NCBI GenBank assembly: GCA_012516785.1
Contig: JAAYWH010000083.1
Location: forward strand, 1-63,277
DNA from: Methanomicrobiales archaeon
GTDB lineage: Archaea > Halobacteriota > Methanomicrobia > Methanomicrobiales > Methanospirillaceae
Direction of reading: 5' to 3'
Length of the DNA: 63,277 nucleotides
The translations under genes and the position numbers were made by a program. The stretch's first letter is position 1; each line of letters starts with the position of its first letter. The notes below the pieces were generated by a model. That model ran no database searches, was not told the origin of the DNA, and was given only the letters and a program-made list of their open reading frames with translations. Below, piece by piece: positions 25,596 through 35,586 of the stretch.

Positions 25596-26468
25596 TCAAT
25601 CCCGGTAAATCATGGTCCCTACACCCTCATCAGTAAACATCTCAAGGAGGAGGTTGTGGGCGACATTTCCGTTAATGACATGGCCAAACTGAACTCCGGC
25701 GGTTACCGCGTTCACTATCGAGCTCACCTTCGGGATCATCCCCTCAGCAACTACTCCCGAGCTGATCAGTTCCCCGGCCTCGGATGCCTTCAACCGCCGG
25801 TATACCTTAGTCCTGGATGCATCCATGATCCCTTCCACATCAGTCATATTGATCAACTTGTAAGCATTCAGGGCAACTGCAATCTCGCCTGCTGCTGTGT
25901 CAGCATTGATGTTCAGGTTCTGCCCACTGCGATCGATGGCGATGGGGGAGATCACCGGGATATACCGGTTATCGAGGAGGGTGTTCAGCACCGCGGGATT
26001 GATCTCCTCAATCTCACCGACATGCCCGAGATCGACCTCCTGCTCTCTCCCGTCAACCCTGACCTTCTGGGGGGTCATCTTTCTGGCTATGATCAGGTTA
26101 CCATCATTTCCAGATATACCAACCGCTTTTCCACCGCATTTTGCAATCAGGGATACAATATTACTGTTGATCTTGCCGACAAGGACCATCTGTGCAATCT
26201 CAAGCGTCTCTTCATCGGTGATCCTGAGACCCCCGACAAATTTCGGCTGTTTCCCGAGCGCTTTCATCTTCTCCGTAATCTCAGGACCACCGCCGTGGAC
26301 AAGCACTACCTTGATCCCCACCAGCTGGAGGAGGACGACATCGGAGATCGCCTTGTCGAGGATGATGCCATCCACCATCGCATGGCCCCCCAACTTGATC
26401 ACCATCGTCTTTCCATGGAACTGCTGGATATACGGGAGTGCTTCGGTCAGGACCTCTTCGCGTTTCAT
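25596..26468 (-). CDS. argB: N-acetylglutamate kinase
   Basis: The 290-residue protein has the amino-acid kinase signatures [10 protein letters not shown] (20-29), [10 protein letters not shown] and [17 protein letters not shown], at the usual length. It phosphorylates N-acetylglutamate in arginine synthesis. The start overlaps the argJ stop by four bases, and the gene is the last of argC-CBS-argJ-argB. Confidence 0.97.
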   Translation of the reverse strand: MKREEVLTEALPYIQQFHGKTMVIKLGGHAMVDGIILDKAISDVVLLQLVGIKVVLVHGGGPEITEKMKALGKQPKFVGGLRITDEETLEIAQMVLVGKINSNIVSLIAKCGGKAVGISGNDGNLIIARKMTPQKVRVDGREQEVDLGHVGEIEEINPAVLNTLLDNRYIPVISPIAIDRSGQNLNINADTAAGEIAVALNAYKLINMTDVEGIMDASRTKVYRRLKASEAGELISSGVVAEGMIPKVSSIVNAVTAGVQFGHVINGNVAHNLLLEMFTDEGVGTMIYRD

Positions 26469-27616
26469 GTGGTATACCTCCCGTTGATCTCCACATATTT
26501 TTCAGTCAGATCACAGCCCCATGCCGTCGCAGACCCGGGACCGTTGTGGATATCCAGGAAAAAGATCACTTTCTTCCCCTGCATGGCTTTTTTCGCGGCC
26601 GCAAGATCGACCACAATCTTCCCATCGCATACAAGGGGGCAGGAAGTGGATCCGTCACTGATCACGAGATCCACCCCATCAGGATCAAAACGGACTCCGG
26701 CCCTCCCTGCAGCAGCAATCACTCTTCCCCAGTTGGGATCTTCCCCGTACAGTGCAGTTTTTACAAGCGGGGATGAGACGATCGTCCGTGCCACTGTCGC
26801 AGCTTTCTCTTCTGAAGGGGCGCCATTGACTGTTACCTCGAGCAGCTTCGTTGCACCTTCCCCATCCATCGCAATCTGAATCGCAAGACTCCGACAGCAT
26901 TCTTCGAGAGCCCGTGAAAATTCCCCCGAATCAGAGGACCCGGCACGGCCGGTGGCGGTACAGAGCGCTATGTCATTCGTACTCATGTCACCATCCACGA
27001 CAATCCGGTTGAACGTCCGGTTTGCGGCCTGCCTCAGCGCCGTTGAGAGCGAGGACGCGGAGATGTCTGCATCGGTATAAAGGAATGCCAGCATCGTCCC
27101 CATGTTGGGTGCAATCATCCCGCTTCCCTTCGTTATTCCTCCGACAGAAAATCCTTCCCCCCGGATAAGCGCATGCTTCTCCGTCAGATCGGTGGTCATG
27201 ATAGCTCGTGCTGCAAGGGTCTCTGCCAGAGGGCTGTGCTCCATCAGAGGGGCAATCCGGTGGCACTGGTCCTCAATCCGGGGGAGGTCAAGATATCGCC
27301 CGATAACCCCGGTGCTGGCGACACCGATATGCTCCGGGTCGATGCCAAGCTTCCGGCCGGCAATCTCACCCATTCTTATCGCATCGTGGTAGCCCAGCTT
27401 CCCGGTATATGCATTCGCACAACCGGAATTCACGATCACGGCACCAAGATACCCCTTCCTTATCCTCTCCTCCATGAGGGTGACAGGGGGTGCCCTCACC
27501 AGGTTTGCGGTGAACACTCCCGCTGCTGCACCATTGGCTTCAATCAGGGCAAGGCCGAACTTGCCTTCCTTGATGCCATATGCCCTGACTCCTTCCACAC
27601 CGCAGATACTCTTCAT
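26465..27616 (-). CDS. argJ: Glutamate N-acetyltransferase / ornithine acetyltransferase ArgJ
   Basis: The 383-residue precursor has the self-cleavage site in [14 protein letters not shown], where the Thr after Gly becomes the N-terminal nucleophile of the beta chain; most family members have Ala-Thr at this point. It recycles the acetyl group from acetylornithine to glutamate, so the arginine pathway here is cyclic. Other motifs are [10 protein letters not shown] and DGEGATKL. It overlaps argB and follows the CBS gene by 18 bases. Confidence 0.96.
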   Translation of the reverse strand: MKSICGVEGVRAYGIKEGKFGLALIEANGAAAGVFTANLVRAPPVTLMEERIRKGYLGAVIVNSGCANAYTGKLGYHDAIRMGEIAGRKLGIDPEHIGVASTGVIGRYLDLPRIEDQCHRIAPLMEHSPLAETLAARAIMTTDLTEKHALIRGEGFSVGGITKGSGMIAPNMGTMLAFLYTDADISASSLSTALRQAANRTFNRIVVDGDMSTNDIALCTATGRAGSSDSGEFSRALEECCRSLAIQIAMDGEGATKLLEVTVNGAPSEEKAATVARTIVSSPLVKTALYGEDPNWGRVIAAAGRAGVRFDPDGVDLVISDGSTSCPLVCDGKIVVDLAAAKKAMQGKKVIFFLDIHNGPGSATAWGCDLTEKYVEINGRYTT

Positions 27617-27634
27617 GCTCTCTTCTCCGGTATT

Positions 27635-28108
27635 TCAGTCGATAGCTCCACCAACGCCGCGTATGATATCCGCCTTTGCAATGATACCTGTCAGGCGTCC
27701 CTGCTCCACCACAGGGAGACGGGCAATCTTGTGCGAGAGCATGAGAGCAGCTGCATCCTCTATATCTGCCTCCTCATCGATGATGATGGGAGGGTGGCTC
27801 ATGATCTTTTTTACTGGTGTGTCCCCGATATTGGTGAGCGCGGTCTTGGTCTTCTCCCAGTTCACAATTTCACGCAACGGCACTTCAATCACCTCAAGAG
27901 GTGAGGGAAGCCACAGATCATCGGAAAGTTTCCCTGTCTCAAGAAGGGAGATGATATCGGATTCCGTCACCACTCCGACCACGGTTTCATTTTCCATGAC
28001 CGGCAGTCCGCCAATACGGTTTTTTCGAAGAAGCCCTGCTGCGGTGCGGACCGGCTCTTCCGCCGATACCTTCACAGGATTCCTTGTCATGATTTCCCGA
28101 ACTTTCAT
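27635..28108 (-). CDS. CBS-pair protein inside the arginine operon
   Basis: The 157-residue protein consists of two CBS domains (about 1-60 and 92-155) with VREIMTRNPVKV and VKKIMSHPPIII starts and IGGLPV/IARLPV cores; nothing else is attached. CBS pairs commonly bind adenosine nucleotides or AdoMet. It has a strong AAAGGAGG site and is inserted between argC (15 bases upstream) and argJ (18 bases downstream), so it is cotranscribed with arginine synthesis genes and may sense energy state there; that is inference. Confidence 0.92.
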   Translation of the reverse strand: MKVREIMTRNPVKVSAEEPVRTAAGLLRKNRIGGLPVMENETVVGVVTESDIISLLETGKLSDDLWLPSPLEVIEVPLREIVNWEKTKTALTNIGDTPVKKIMSHPPIIIDEEADIEDAAALMLSHKIARLPVVEQGRLTGIIAKADIIRGVGGAID

Positions 28109-28123
28109 TTCTGTTTCCTCCTT

Positions 28124-29110
28124 TCAGGGGAGCAACCCGGGGGCCCGGAGCCCGTCCCTCTCGTCAAAACCACAGATGATATTCATGTTCTGGATCGCCT
28201 GTCCGGCTGCCCCTTTTCCAAGATTGTCAATGGCAGAGACCACCACCACACGGTCTCCCTCACTTTCTGCTTTGATATCGCAGAAATTGCTCCCCCTGAC
28301 CGCGGCAAGCACCGGGTTCTGGTACCGGACAAAATACTCCCCGGCGTAGAACTTCCGGTAGAGGTCCTCCACCTCGTCCTGATCCATCGGCTCGTTCAGG
28401 AGGATGTGCGCCGTTGTCAGGATTCCCCGGTTGACGGGAACAAGGTGCGGGGTGAAATAACACCGGGCCTCCTTGTTGATACGGCTGATCTCATTCCGCA
28501 TCTCTGCAAGGTGACGATGAGCAGTCCACTTGTAGGGATTGATATTGTCGGCCACATTCGGATAGTGGGTGGTTGCCGAAGGATTGTCTCCGGCACCACT
28601 CACCCCGGTTTTCGAATCATAGATCACGGTATGGGCATAGGGGGCAAGGGGGGCTGCCGCAAGGGTAGCCCCCGTGGGGAAACACCCCGGGTTTGAGACA
28701 AATGCTGCCGAGCGGTATTCATCGCGGTGCAGTTCGGGTATCCCGTACGGGGCTTCGAAATAATCGGTATGAGCAACCCCGTACACCTTCTCGAAGGTCG
28801 CCTTCGGCAAGCGGTAATCGGCTGAGAGATCGACGACCTTGATTCCGCGATTGAGCAGCGGTCTTGCATAGGTCATTGCGGCAGTATGGGGAACCGAGAG
28901 GAAGGCAAGATCTGCATCGATGGAATCGAGGGATGGATTTTCAAAATTGAGATCGGTGTAGCCCTTCAGGTGGGGATGCACCGAATCCAGCGGTTTTCCT
29001 GCAAGCTTCCGGGAGGTAGCACAGGTCACCTCTGCCCTGGGATGGGAGAGTAACAGCCGTATGATATCTCCCCCGGCATAACCCGATGCGCCAATAATCG
29101 CGATCTTCAT
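28124..29110 (-). CDS. argC: N-acetyl-gamma-glutamyl-phosphate reductase
   Basis: The 328-residue enzyme starts with the NADP loop [16 protein letters not shown] and has the active Cys in [10 protein letters not shown] and the family motif [10 protein letters not shown]. It reduces acetylglutamyl phosphate to the semialdehyde. It is the first gene of the argC-CBS-argJ-argB unit; the region upstream holds AT-rich sequence shared with the acs leader. Confidence 0.97.
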   Translation of the reverse strand: MKIAIIGASGYAGGDIIRLLLSHPRAEVTCATSRKLAGKPLDSVHPHLKGYTDLNFENPSLDSIDADLAFLSVPHTAAMTYARPLLNRGIKVVDLSADYRLPKATFEKVYGVAHTDYFEAPYGIPELHRDEYRSAAFVSNPGCFPTGATLAAAPLAPYAHTVIYDSKTGVSGAGDNPSATTHYPNVADNINPYKWTAHRHLAEMRNEISRINKEARCYFTPHLVPVNRGILTTAHILLNEPMDQDEVEDLYRKFYAGEYFVRYQNPVLAAVRGSNFCDIKAESEGDRVVVVSAIDNLGKGAAGQAIQNMNIICGFDERDGLRAPGLLP

Positions 29111-29438
29111 AAAAACCTATTCGGCGTGAGCATTTTAATGCTTTTTCCCCGGAAAAAGGAATTAATCATAAAATCCATTCTGCTCTCCTTTTTTTCTGCA
29201 GACAGAGGATTGCGCGCCTTCATCATCAGACATCTACTAAAGAAGGATCGTAAAAGAGGGGTCCATCCTTTCACGGCGTCACATTGATTCAGCAGGTTTT
29301 TTTATTATAATGATTAATCATTACAATACATCCGGAGGGATGGAGAAGAAATAGGGGATGTGGCTCAAACCTGAGGCTGACCCAGGGTCCGCCTCCCTGC
29401 ATGGTGAGACGAACAACATGAAATCTTCATAAGGAGGA
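29111..29438. other. Intergenic region between argC and the acs leader
   Basis: This stretch holds the divergent promoters. It is AT-rich near 29290-29330, with TTTATTATAA at 29301-29310 overlapping a 16-base palindrome. From about 29335 a purine-rich sequence carries very short reading frames: a four-codon frame at 29340 and a 24-codon frame at 29358-29432, the second preceded by AGGGG. I see no RNA gene or complete protein family here. Confidence 0.6.
29308..29323. promoter_or_regulatory. 16-base palindrome in the argC-acs gap
   Basis: TAATGATTAATCATTA is a perfect palindrome overlapping a TATA-like TTTATTATAA. It lies about 230 bases ahead of the acs start and 200 ahead of argC. Its symmetry suggests a dimeric regulator, but AT-rich palindromes arise easily by chance. 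Confidence 0.4.
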
Positions 29439-29537
29439 ATGCGTTCAGGGGATGATGGTTCCCGGGCCGAACGGGACTCCCATGAATCCACTCGGATGCA
29501 GGATTTGATTGACGATGGAAGGATCGTACACGGATAA
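29439..29537 (+). CDS. Candidate small protein in the acs leader (32 aa)
   Basis: ATG at 29439 opens 32 codons encoding a highly charged peptide (MRSGDDGSRAERDSHES and so on, ending GRIVHG). It has AAGGAGG directly ahead, though only one base away from the ATG, and its TAA overlaps the AAGGAG that serves acs, 13 bases before the acs start. The layout would fit translational coupling or a leader peptide. I recognise no family, and a frame this short can arise by chance. Confidence 0.3.
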   Translation: MRSGDDGSRAERDSHESTRMQDLIDDGRIVHG

Positions 29538-29550
29538 GGAGTAACTTTAC

Positions 29551-31449
29551 ATGCCAGAATCATTTGAAGTGTCCATGGCCGGGGATGAGAAATATTATGT
29601 CCCCGACCCGTCATACAAGGAGCAGGCGTGGACAAAGGACTATGCCCAGGCTTATAAGGAATTTTTAACGGATAAAGCGGGATTCTGGGAGGACCAGGCC
29701 CACCATCTCGAATGGTTCAAAAAGTGGGACAAGGTCCTCGAATGGAACTATCCCTATGCCAAGTGGTTCGTAAACGCCAAGCTTAATATCACTTACAATT
29801 GTTTGGACAGGCATGTGAACAACCACCGCCGGAACAAAGTGGCGCTCATCTGGAGGGGAGAGGAAGGGGAAGAGAGGATCTTCACCTATAAGAAGCTCTA
29901 CCATGAGGTCTGCCGCTTTGCAAATGGCCTGAAAAAGCTCGGAGTCACAAAAGGTGACCGGGTATGCATTTACATGCCCCTCGTACCCGAGCAGGTGATC
30001 GCAATGCTCGCATGTGCCCGGATCGGAGCCGTACACAGCGTCGTTTTTGGTGGGTTCGGGGTCAATGCCCTGAACATGCGCATTAACGATGCCGAGGCAA
30101 AGATAGTGATCACTGCAGACGTAACAATACGGCGTGGCAAGACTATCCCGTTGAAAACCATCGTCGAAGAAGCCATCATCAATTCCCCAAGCGTCGAAAA
30201 GGTGGTCGTTCTCTCGCGTGAGATTGAACAGCCGGTTGAGCTCCACAAAGAGATAGAGATCGACTACTATGAACTGATGGAAGGAGTATCAGCCGAATGC
30301 CAGCCCGAGGTCATGGACGCAGAGGACCCACTCTTCATCCTCTACACATCAGGTTCTACTGGTACCCCAAAGGGAATTGTTCATACCTGCGGGGGGTACA
30401 TGGTCGGTACCTATTACACGACCCTGAACGTGTTTGACGTCAAGGACACTGATGTGTACTGGTGTACCGCAGACACCGGCTGGATTACAGGACACAGTTA
30501 TGTCGTGTATGGACCGTTCGCTGTTGGCGCCACAGTAGTGCTCGCAGAAGCGGTCCCGGATTATCCTGACCCTGGAGCTTTCTGGCACATCATCCAGGAT
30601 CTCGGCGTCACGATATTCTACACTGCCCCGACGTCCATCAGGATGTTCATGAGGGTTGGAGAAGAATGGCCTGATAAGTATGACTTGTCCTCCCTCCGGA
30701 TCCTTGGTTCTGTCGGAGAACCACTCAACCCTGAGGCCTTCGAGTGGTATTACCGGGCCATCGGGAAGCACCGGTGCCCGGTTGTTGACACCTGGTGGCA
30801 GACCGAGACCGGGATGCATATGGTCGCCACCATGGTGGGCGAGCCCATGCGGCCAGGTTTTGCCGGAAAATCGCTCCCCGGAGTTGTTGCTGACGTCGTC
30901 GACAAGAAGGGGACACCGGTTGCACCCGGGAACGGAGGATTCCTTGTGATACGGGATCCATGGCCGGCGATGCTGCGCACGGTATACAAAAACGATGAGC
31001 GGTACAAGACATACTGGAACACCATCCCCGGTTGTTATATGGCCGGCGATCTAGCGGTCAAGGGAAAGGACGGGTATATCATGATCATCGGCAGAGCCGA
31101 TGACATCATCATCGTGGCAGGCCACAATATCGGCACTGCCGAGGTGGAGAGTGCCCTCGTCTCCCACCAGGCCGTTGCCGAAGCGGCAGTTATCGGAAAG
31201 CCCGATACGCTGAAAGGGAATATCATCAAGGCGTTCGTCATCCTGAGGGTGGGATTCACCCCGAGTGAAAAGTTGAAGTCTGACCTTATCTATCATGTGA
31301 GGATGACCCTCGGGCCGATCGCGATGCCCTCCGAGATCGAGTTCATGGACAAACTTCCGAAGACAAGGTCCGGGAAGATCATGAGAAGGGTGCTGAAAGC
31401 CAAAGAGATGGGGATCGATCCCGGGGATGTTTCCACCCTGGAGGAATAA
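29551..31449 (+). CDS. acs: Acetyl-CoA synthetase (AMP-forming)
   Basis: The 632-residue enzyme activates acetate to acetyl-CoA with ATP. It has the adenylate-forming motifs [14 protein letters not shown] (about 267-280), [29 protein letters not shown] and the C-terminal catalytic Lys in [13 protein letters not shown]. In hydrogenotrophic methanogens it provides acetyl-CoA for biosynthesis. AAGGAG ten bases ahead of the ATG gives good initiation. It is followed by an MFS gene 27 bases on, which may bring in its substrate. Confidence 0.97.
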   Translation: MPESFEVSMAGDEKYYVPDPSYKEQAWTKDYAQAYKEFLTDKAGFWEDQAHHLEWFKKWDKVLEWNYPYAKWFVNAKLNITYNCLDRHVNNHRRNKVALIWRGEEGEERIFTYKKLYHEVCRFANGLKKLGVTKGDRVCIYMPLVPEQVIAMLACARIGAVHSVVFGGFGVNALNMRINDAEAKIVITADVTIRRGKTIPLKTIVEEAIINSPSVEKVVVLSREIEQPVELHKEIEIDYYELMEGVSAECQPEVMDAEDPLFILYTSGSTGTPKGIVHTCGGYMVGTYYTTLNVFDVKDTDVYWCTADTGWITGHSYVVYGPFAVGATVVLAEAVPDYPDPGAFWHIIQDLGVTIFYTAPTSIRMFMRVGEEWPDKYDLSSLRILGSVGEPLNPEAFEWYYRAIGKHRCPVVDTWWQTETGMHMVATMVGEPMRPGFAGKSLPGVVADVVDKKGTPVAPGNGGFLVIRDPWPAMLRTVYKNDERYKTYWNTIPGCYMAGDLAVKGKDGYIMIIGRADDIIIVAGHNIGTAEVESALVSHQAVAEAAVIGKPDTLKGNIIKAFVILRVGFTPSEKLKSDLIYHVRMTLGPIAMPSEIEFMDKLPKTRSGKIMRRVLKAKEMGIDPGDVSTLEE

Positions 31450-31476
31450 CCACTTTTTTCTGGGGGTATACAGTGA

Positions 31477-32727
31477 ATGGCTCCTGAAGAGTCCTTATTC
31501 GGGATGCCGGCAGAGAGAGGCCGCTGGGGCCTTGTGATTGTCGGCATGATCATCAACCTGTGCCTTGGCACGATCTACTCCTGGAGTGTTTTCGTCGGAC
31601 CGCTGACCAGTTATTTTCAAGATACGCTCGGGTTGACGGTAACCCCGAATGAGATCCTGATGCCGTTCTCGGTATTCCTTGCATTTTTTGCCATCGCGAT
31701 GACCCTGACAGGGAAGTATATCGAGAGTATCGGTCCCCGCAAGATAACCATCCTCGGGGGAATACTGACCGGCCTCGGGTGGCTGCTCGCATCGACCGTT
31801 ACCTCGGTCTGGATGCTGTATATCGTTTACGGAGTCATCGGAGGCATCGGAGTCGGTATTGCATACGGGGTTCCTGTCGCGGTTGCTGCCCGCTGGTTCC
31901 CTGATCGGCGAGGGGCTGCGGTAGGGCTCACGCTTCTGGGCTTTGGATTCTCTGCCTTCATCACCGCTAATATTGCAGGATACCTTATCGGAACTACCGG
32001 GGTCATGAACACCTTCCGGATATTCGGCATCGTGTTCATGATCCTGATCGTCCTCCTGGCACTGCCGCTCCGTTTTCCTCCCGAAGGCTGGAGACCGGCG
32101 GGATGGGTACCCCCTGTCCCGAAAAAGGGGGAAGAGCTCTGCGAGTACGACAGGTCTGCCATGATCCGGACTTCCACGTTCTATGGACTCTGGTTCTGCT
32201 ACTTTATCGGGTGCCTGGCAGGGCTGATGGCGATCTCCATCGCAAAACCGGTCGGGACGGAGATAGGAATCGCCACCGGCCTTGCAACAATCCTGGTGGG
32301 ATTCTTTGCCATATTCAATGGCGGCGGCAGACCGGTCTTTGGCGCCCTGACGGATCGTTTCAATCCAAGGAATACGGCGATACTCTCCTTTGTCCTGATA
32401 GCCCTTGCATCAAGCCTGCTCTGGCAGATGCCGTCGGTCCCGGTCTATATCCTCGCCTTCGCCATCCTCTGGGGTTGCCTCGGCGGCTGGCTCGCCATTG
32501 CTCCCACGGCAACCGGAAGTTATTTCGGAACCTGCGACTATCCCCGGTGCTATGGGGTTGTATTCCTTGCGTATGGGGCAGGGGCCATTGCGGGACCCCA
32601 GCTTGCAGGATTCATCAAGACGACAACCGGGAATTATCTTGGCGTCTTCCCTTACGTGCTGATCCTGGCCCTTCTGGGTATCCTCGTAGCCATGCTTCTC
32701 ATGAAGCCCCCGAAAATCAGGAGATAA
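31477..32727 (+). CDS. MFS transporter, oxalate/formate antiporter type
   Basis: The 416-residue protein has twelve predicted membrane helices. It begins RGRWGLVIVGMIINLCLGTIYSWSVF, the typical start of the oxalate:formate antiporter family of MFS carriers, with a central loop near KKGEELCEYD and the motif GALTDRFNPRNT in the second half. Its position after acs suggests transport of acetate or another small carboxylate, but homologues next to many different genes make the substrate uncertain. Confidence 0.9.
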   Translation: MAPEESLFGMPAERGRWGLVIVGMIINLCLGTIYSWSVFVGPLTSYFQDTLGLTVTPNEILMPFSVFLAFFAIAMTLTGKYIESIGPRKITILGGILTGLGWLLASTVTSVWMLYIVYGVIGGIGVGIAYGVPVAVAARWFPDRRGAAVGLTLLGFGFSAFITANIAGYLIGTTGVMNTFRIFGIVFMILIVLLALPLRFPPEGWRPAGWVPPVPKKGEELCEYDRSAMIRTSTFYGLWFCYFIGCLAGLMAISIAKPVGTEIGIATGLATILVGFFAIFNGGGRPVFGALTDRFNPRNTAILSFVLIALASSLLWQMPSVPVYILAFAILWGCLGGWLAIAPTATGSYFGTCDYPRCYGVVFLAYGAGAIAGPQLAGFIKTTTGNYLGVFPYVLILALLGILVAMLLMKPPKIRR

Positions 32728-32945
32728 TCCCCTTTCTTTTTCCTGGTTGTTGTCCTTCTTTTCCTGGCCGTCGTAATGGAGAACTGGTGGACTGACATTC
32801 GACACCAGGAATGGAAACAGGGGAATGAAACGTACCTCCCAAAAGGGGAAACCTCGCCTTCAGTCAAGGATGACCGGATCCTATCCCGTCTGTTCTCTAG
32901 CGAGATCTCCCTCTCAAAGGTGAACCCGGGCCTGTATCCGTTGCA

Positions 32946-33653
32946 ATGAGAAATCCAGACAATAATATCCTTGCTCTTCCCATTCTTAAAAAAAAGGCTG
33001 GTGAACGAGGGGTGGCAGGGAAGGAAGGGATTGGAAAATCGAGGCTTGAGGCGTTGAGTGACGGCATATTCGCGTTTGCCATGACATTGCTCGTGATCAG
33101 TCTGACCGTGCCTCTCGTCCCGGATTGGGAAGCCCCTGCGCTCCTCCCCGGGATGATAGCAGATATGTTCCCCGAATTTCTCATCTTTTCCATTGCATTC
33201 TTCATCATCGCCGGATACTGGCTTGCCCACCACCGGATCCTCCGGTCGATCGACTTCGTTGATGATCGGCTGATCTGGATAAATCTCCTCCTTCTGTTCT
33301 TTATTGTGCTGATTCCCTTCACGACCTCTATTTCAGGGGACTATAACGCGGTACTCGAAGCCGTCCTCCTTTTCCACATCAACCTTCTCTGTGCGAGTAT
33401 CGCCCTCACTCTCATCTGGCTGTATATCCGGAACCAGTATGCAAACCTGACGAACGATACCGAGCCGGAGAGAAGGAGGATACAATTCGATACTGCAGGA
33501 AGAGTCCGTGCTCTGGCCATCCCGGCCATCACGATCGTTGCGATCTTTGTATCGTTCATCAATCCTGCAGTGAGCATGTGGTGTTACCTGTTCATTCCGA
33601 TTCTGATGGTTGCTGGAAGAAAAGCAGCACAGCTCGGACGGTCGCATGATTGA
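32946..33653 (+). CDS. TMEM175-family potassium channel-like protein
   Basis: The 235-residue protein has six hydrophobic segments. The first contains RLEALSDGIFAFAMTLLVIS, a variant of the (F)SDGxFAxAxTL filter helix of TMEM175 (DUF1211) channels, with Leu in place of the first Phe. Two such repeats normally form the pore; the second here is less clear (about 130-160). It may carry potassium. The first 35 residues are polar and basic, so a later start is possible. The next gene starts three bases after its stop. Confidence 0.82.
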   Translation: MRNPDNNILALPILKKKAGERGVAGKEGIGKSRLEALSDGIFAFAMTLLVISLTVPLVPDWEAPALLPGMIADMFPEFLIFSIAFFIIAGYWLAHHRILRSIDFVDDRLIWINLLLLFFIVLIPFTTSISGDYNAVLEAVLLFHINLLCASIALTLIWLYIRNQYANLTNDTEPERRRIQFDTAGRVRALAIPAITIVAIFVSFINPAVSMWCYLFIPILMVAGRKAAQLGRSHD

Positions 33654-33656
33654 GCA

Positions 33657-34208
33657 ATGATCTCCAATAGTCCCGGAACACCACGCGAATATGGTCTGCC
33701 CCCTCTCGCTGGAGAGGCCCCCCAAGTTCTTATCCTTGGCAGTTTCCCCTCCAAGATGTCCATCCAAAGACAACAGTACTATGCGAATCCCCATAACCAG
33801 TTCTGGAGAATTATGGCCGATCTCCTCAACAACGGAGATGTGGGCGACATCCCGTCTCTTTCCAGGCTTCTGACCGATCATCATATCGCCTTGTGGGATG
33901 TGATCGCATCCAGAAGGTATCAGAACGGCAGCATGGACCGCGACATCACCGAACCCGTATTCAACGATATACCTGCATTCCTCGCAGAACACCCTACCAT
34001 CAGATCTATCGGAACGAATGGAGGGACCGCCTGGGTTTCTTTTCAACGGTTAGTCCGTTGTACTCCCCAGGTGCCTGCTCTTCTTTGCAGACGACTCCCT
34101 TCTACGAGCCCTGCCTATGCATCGTGCAGGTACGAACAGAAACTAGCACAATGGAGGATGTTCCTCGAAGGGAGCACAGAAGAACCGAGTGCTGCAGCTC
34201 ACCGCTGA
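33657..34208 (+). CDS. Mismatch-type DNA glycosylase (deoxyinosine/uracil)
   Basis: The 183-residue protein has the UDG-superfamily motif VLILGSFPSKMSIQRQQYYANPHNQFW (about 24-50) and the C-terminal active-site loop LPSTSPAYA, as in DNA-deoxyinosine glycosylases of the Mug/UDG type. It excises deaminated bases from DNA. It starts three bases after the TMEM175-like gene. The C terminus (GSTEEPSAAAHR) is longer than usual and may reflect a small drift of the end. Confidence 0.85.
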   Translation: MISNSPGTPREYGLPPLAGEAPQVLILGSFPSKMSIQRQQYYANPHNQFWRIMADLLNNGDVGDIPSLSRLLTDHHIALWDVIASRRYQNGSMDRDITEPVFNDIPAFLAEHPTIRSIGTNGGTAWVSFQRLVRCTPQVPALLCRRLPSTSPAYASCRYEQKLAQWRMFLEGSTEEPSAAAHR

Positions 34209-34333
34209 CCCCCGATCAGCCTTCCGCGAGTATAATTATTCCGGCTCCCCCGGCCTGGATTGACGGCGAGGTAAGGACTATCTTAGCTTCTCCGGGTAGA
34301 TCCAGAGATCAAGGTTGACCATTCCTTGGACAG

Positions 34334-34351
34334 TGTTATATTATTATAACA
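34334..34351. promoter_or_regulatory. Inverted repeat ahead of the Xre-type regulator
   Basis: TGTTATA-TTAT-TATAACA is a perfect seven-base inverted repeat around four bases, about 100 bases before the regulator's ATG, in an AT-rich stretch that should include its promoter. It resembles an operator for a dimeric helix-turn-helix protein, possibly for autoregulation. Confidence 0.45.
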
Positions 34352-34448
34352 GTAGTGAGAAATAGACAACAGATACAGATTGATCCTCCGGTAATTTCCA
34401 GCAGATTGTGGAAAGGCGATATGCCAAGGGAGAAGAAGGGTGCTTCCC

Positions 34449-34667
34449 ATGAAGACGCGGATGAAGGAGTACCGGGCACGGCGGGACATGACCCAGGCGG
34501 ATCTCGCTGATGCCGTAGGAGTCAGGAGAGAGACCATCGTTTTCCTTGAGGGTGGGAGATACAATCCCTCCCTGAAACTGGCCCATGCCGTTGCCAGGGA
34601 GCTTGGGACAACGATAGACAACCTCTTTCTCTTTGAGGATGATATCGATGTCGTTCTCGAGGAATAA
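34449..34667 (+). CDS. Xre/Cro-type HTH regulator
   Basis: The 72-residue protein is a single helix-turn-helix domain: [49 protein letters not shown] matches the short HTH_3 family (YozG-like) with the recognition helix around RRETIVFLE. It ends in an acidic tail ([11 protein letters not shown]). GGGTG lies seven bases before the ATG. The TTCCGG-like hexamer repeat and a secreted-protein gene follow. Confidence 0.93.
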   Translation: MKTRMKEYRARRDMTQADLADAVGVRRETIVFLEGGRYNPSLKLAHAVARELGTTIDNLFLFEDDIDVVLEE

Positions 34668-34674
34668 GCACGGG

Positions 34675-34704
34675 TTCCGGTTCTGGCCCTGGCTTTGGTC
34701 CCGG
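34675..34704. repeat. Degenerate hexanucleotide tandem repeat
   Basis: Five successive six-base units, TTCCGG TTCTGG CCCTGG CTTTGG TCCCGG, follow the pattern YYYYGG between the Xre gene and the secreted-protein gene. It is G+C-rich compared with nearby intergenic DNA and looks like a microsatellite remnant. Confidence 0.6.
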
Positions 34705-34754
34705 CCTGCCCATCGAAGAACAGAAGTATCGCATAGAAATATGGTGATGCAGTG

Positions 34755-35381
34755 ATGAAAACCTCAATCCTTCCATTTCTTGGAATCCTTCTCCTCGCTC
34801 TGATCATGCCCTCTTCTGCGAGCTATTCGCTGCAGGAGGTCTCCGTCATTCCTCCGTCCGATGCCACCCCTCCCGGCAGCCCGCTCAATGCCTCAGCAGT
34901 CCTCCTGATCATCCCAGCCGGCCCGACCACCTTTATAGAAGGGTACAGCATTGTCCTCTCAACCGATCTTGACAGGGCAGCGTGGAATGCCAGGGTGTTG
35001 GTTGACGGGCACCAGGCTGCGGTGTTTGAGAAATCCGGACGTACCGTTTTTATCAGCGGGTATCTCCTCTCTTACCCGCTCAGCAGCGATGTTGAAGTGG
35101 ATGTCACCCTGAATGGAACAGTCCCCACAGAGAGAGCAGGAGATCCAATTACAGTTTTCAGGGTCTTTGAGCTGAACAATCAGGGGGAGGTTGTTCCCGG
35201 TTCAGAGACGGGGGTTATCCGCGCTCTCGAACTCCCGCAAACACCCTCTTCACCCCCGGTCCCTTTAGAGAGTGATGCAATACCTCCCTCACCCACTAGA
35301 GCAGGACCAGGGATTACCAATGTGACGGTTATTGCGGTTATAGCCCTGGCCGTTCTCTCTGCAGGGAAGAGAGCCCTGTGA
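34755..35381 (+). CDS. Predicted surface protein with N-terminal signal and C-terminal anchor
   Basis: The 208-residue protein begins with a signal peptide (KTSILPFLGILLLALIMPSSAS), continues as a beta-rich extracellular part with hydroxyl and proline residues (about 25-170) and closes with a Pro/Ser/Glu linker and one helix (NVTVIAVIALAVLSAG) before a short basic tail. Such layouts occur in surface proteins of Methanomicrobiales. I recognise no enzymatic motif. GGTGAT upstream supports the ATG at 34755. It may be controlled by the Xre regulator in front of it. Confidence 0.75.
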   Translation: MKTSILPFLGILLLALIMPSSASYSLQEVSVIPPSDATPPGSPLNASAVLLIIPAGPTTFIEGYSIVLSTDLDRAAWNARVLVDGHQAAVFEKSGRTVFISGYLLSYPLSSDVEVDVTLNGTVPTERAGDPITVFRVFELNNQGEVVPGSETGVIRALELPQTPSSPPVPLESDAIPPSPTRAGPGITNVTVIAVIALAVLSAGKRAL

Positions 35382-35586
35382 GATCCGGATTGTCTGAATG
35401 ATCTCCTCTTTTATTTATAAGGGAACGAGGGAAGAATACCAGCCGGCATGGTCCCATTTGCCATTACTGCATTGTTCAGGAAGAGCAAGGCGGATGGGGT
35501 TACCCGAGACAGGGATTTGCCCGGGGAGAAGGGGACGTTCCCTCCATAATGCCCCGGTTCTGATCGGGCGAACGCCAGAATAACTC

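Noticed and set aside
25656-26879. 407-codon plus-strand frame across argB and argJ
   Set aside because: It crosses the boundary of two certain genes and shows no protein motifs.
32103-32795. 230-codon plus-strand frame inside the MFS gene
   Set aside because: It is the wrong frame of a clear twelve-helix transporter gene.
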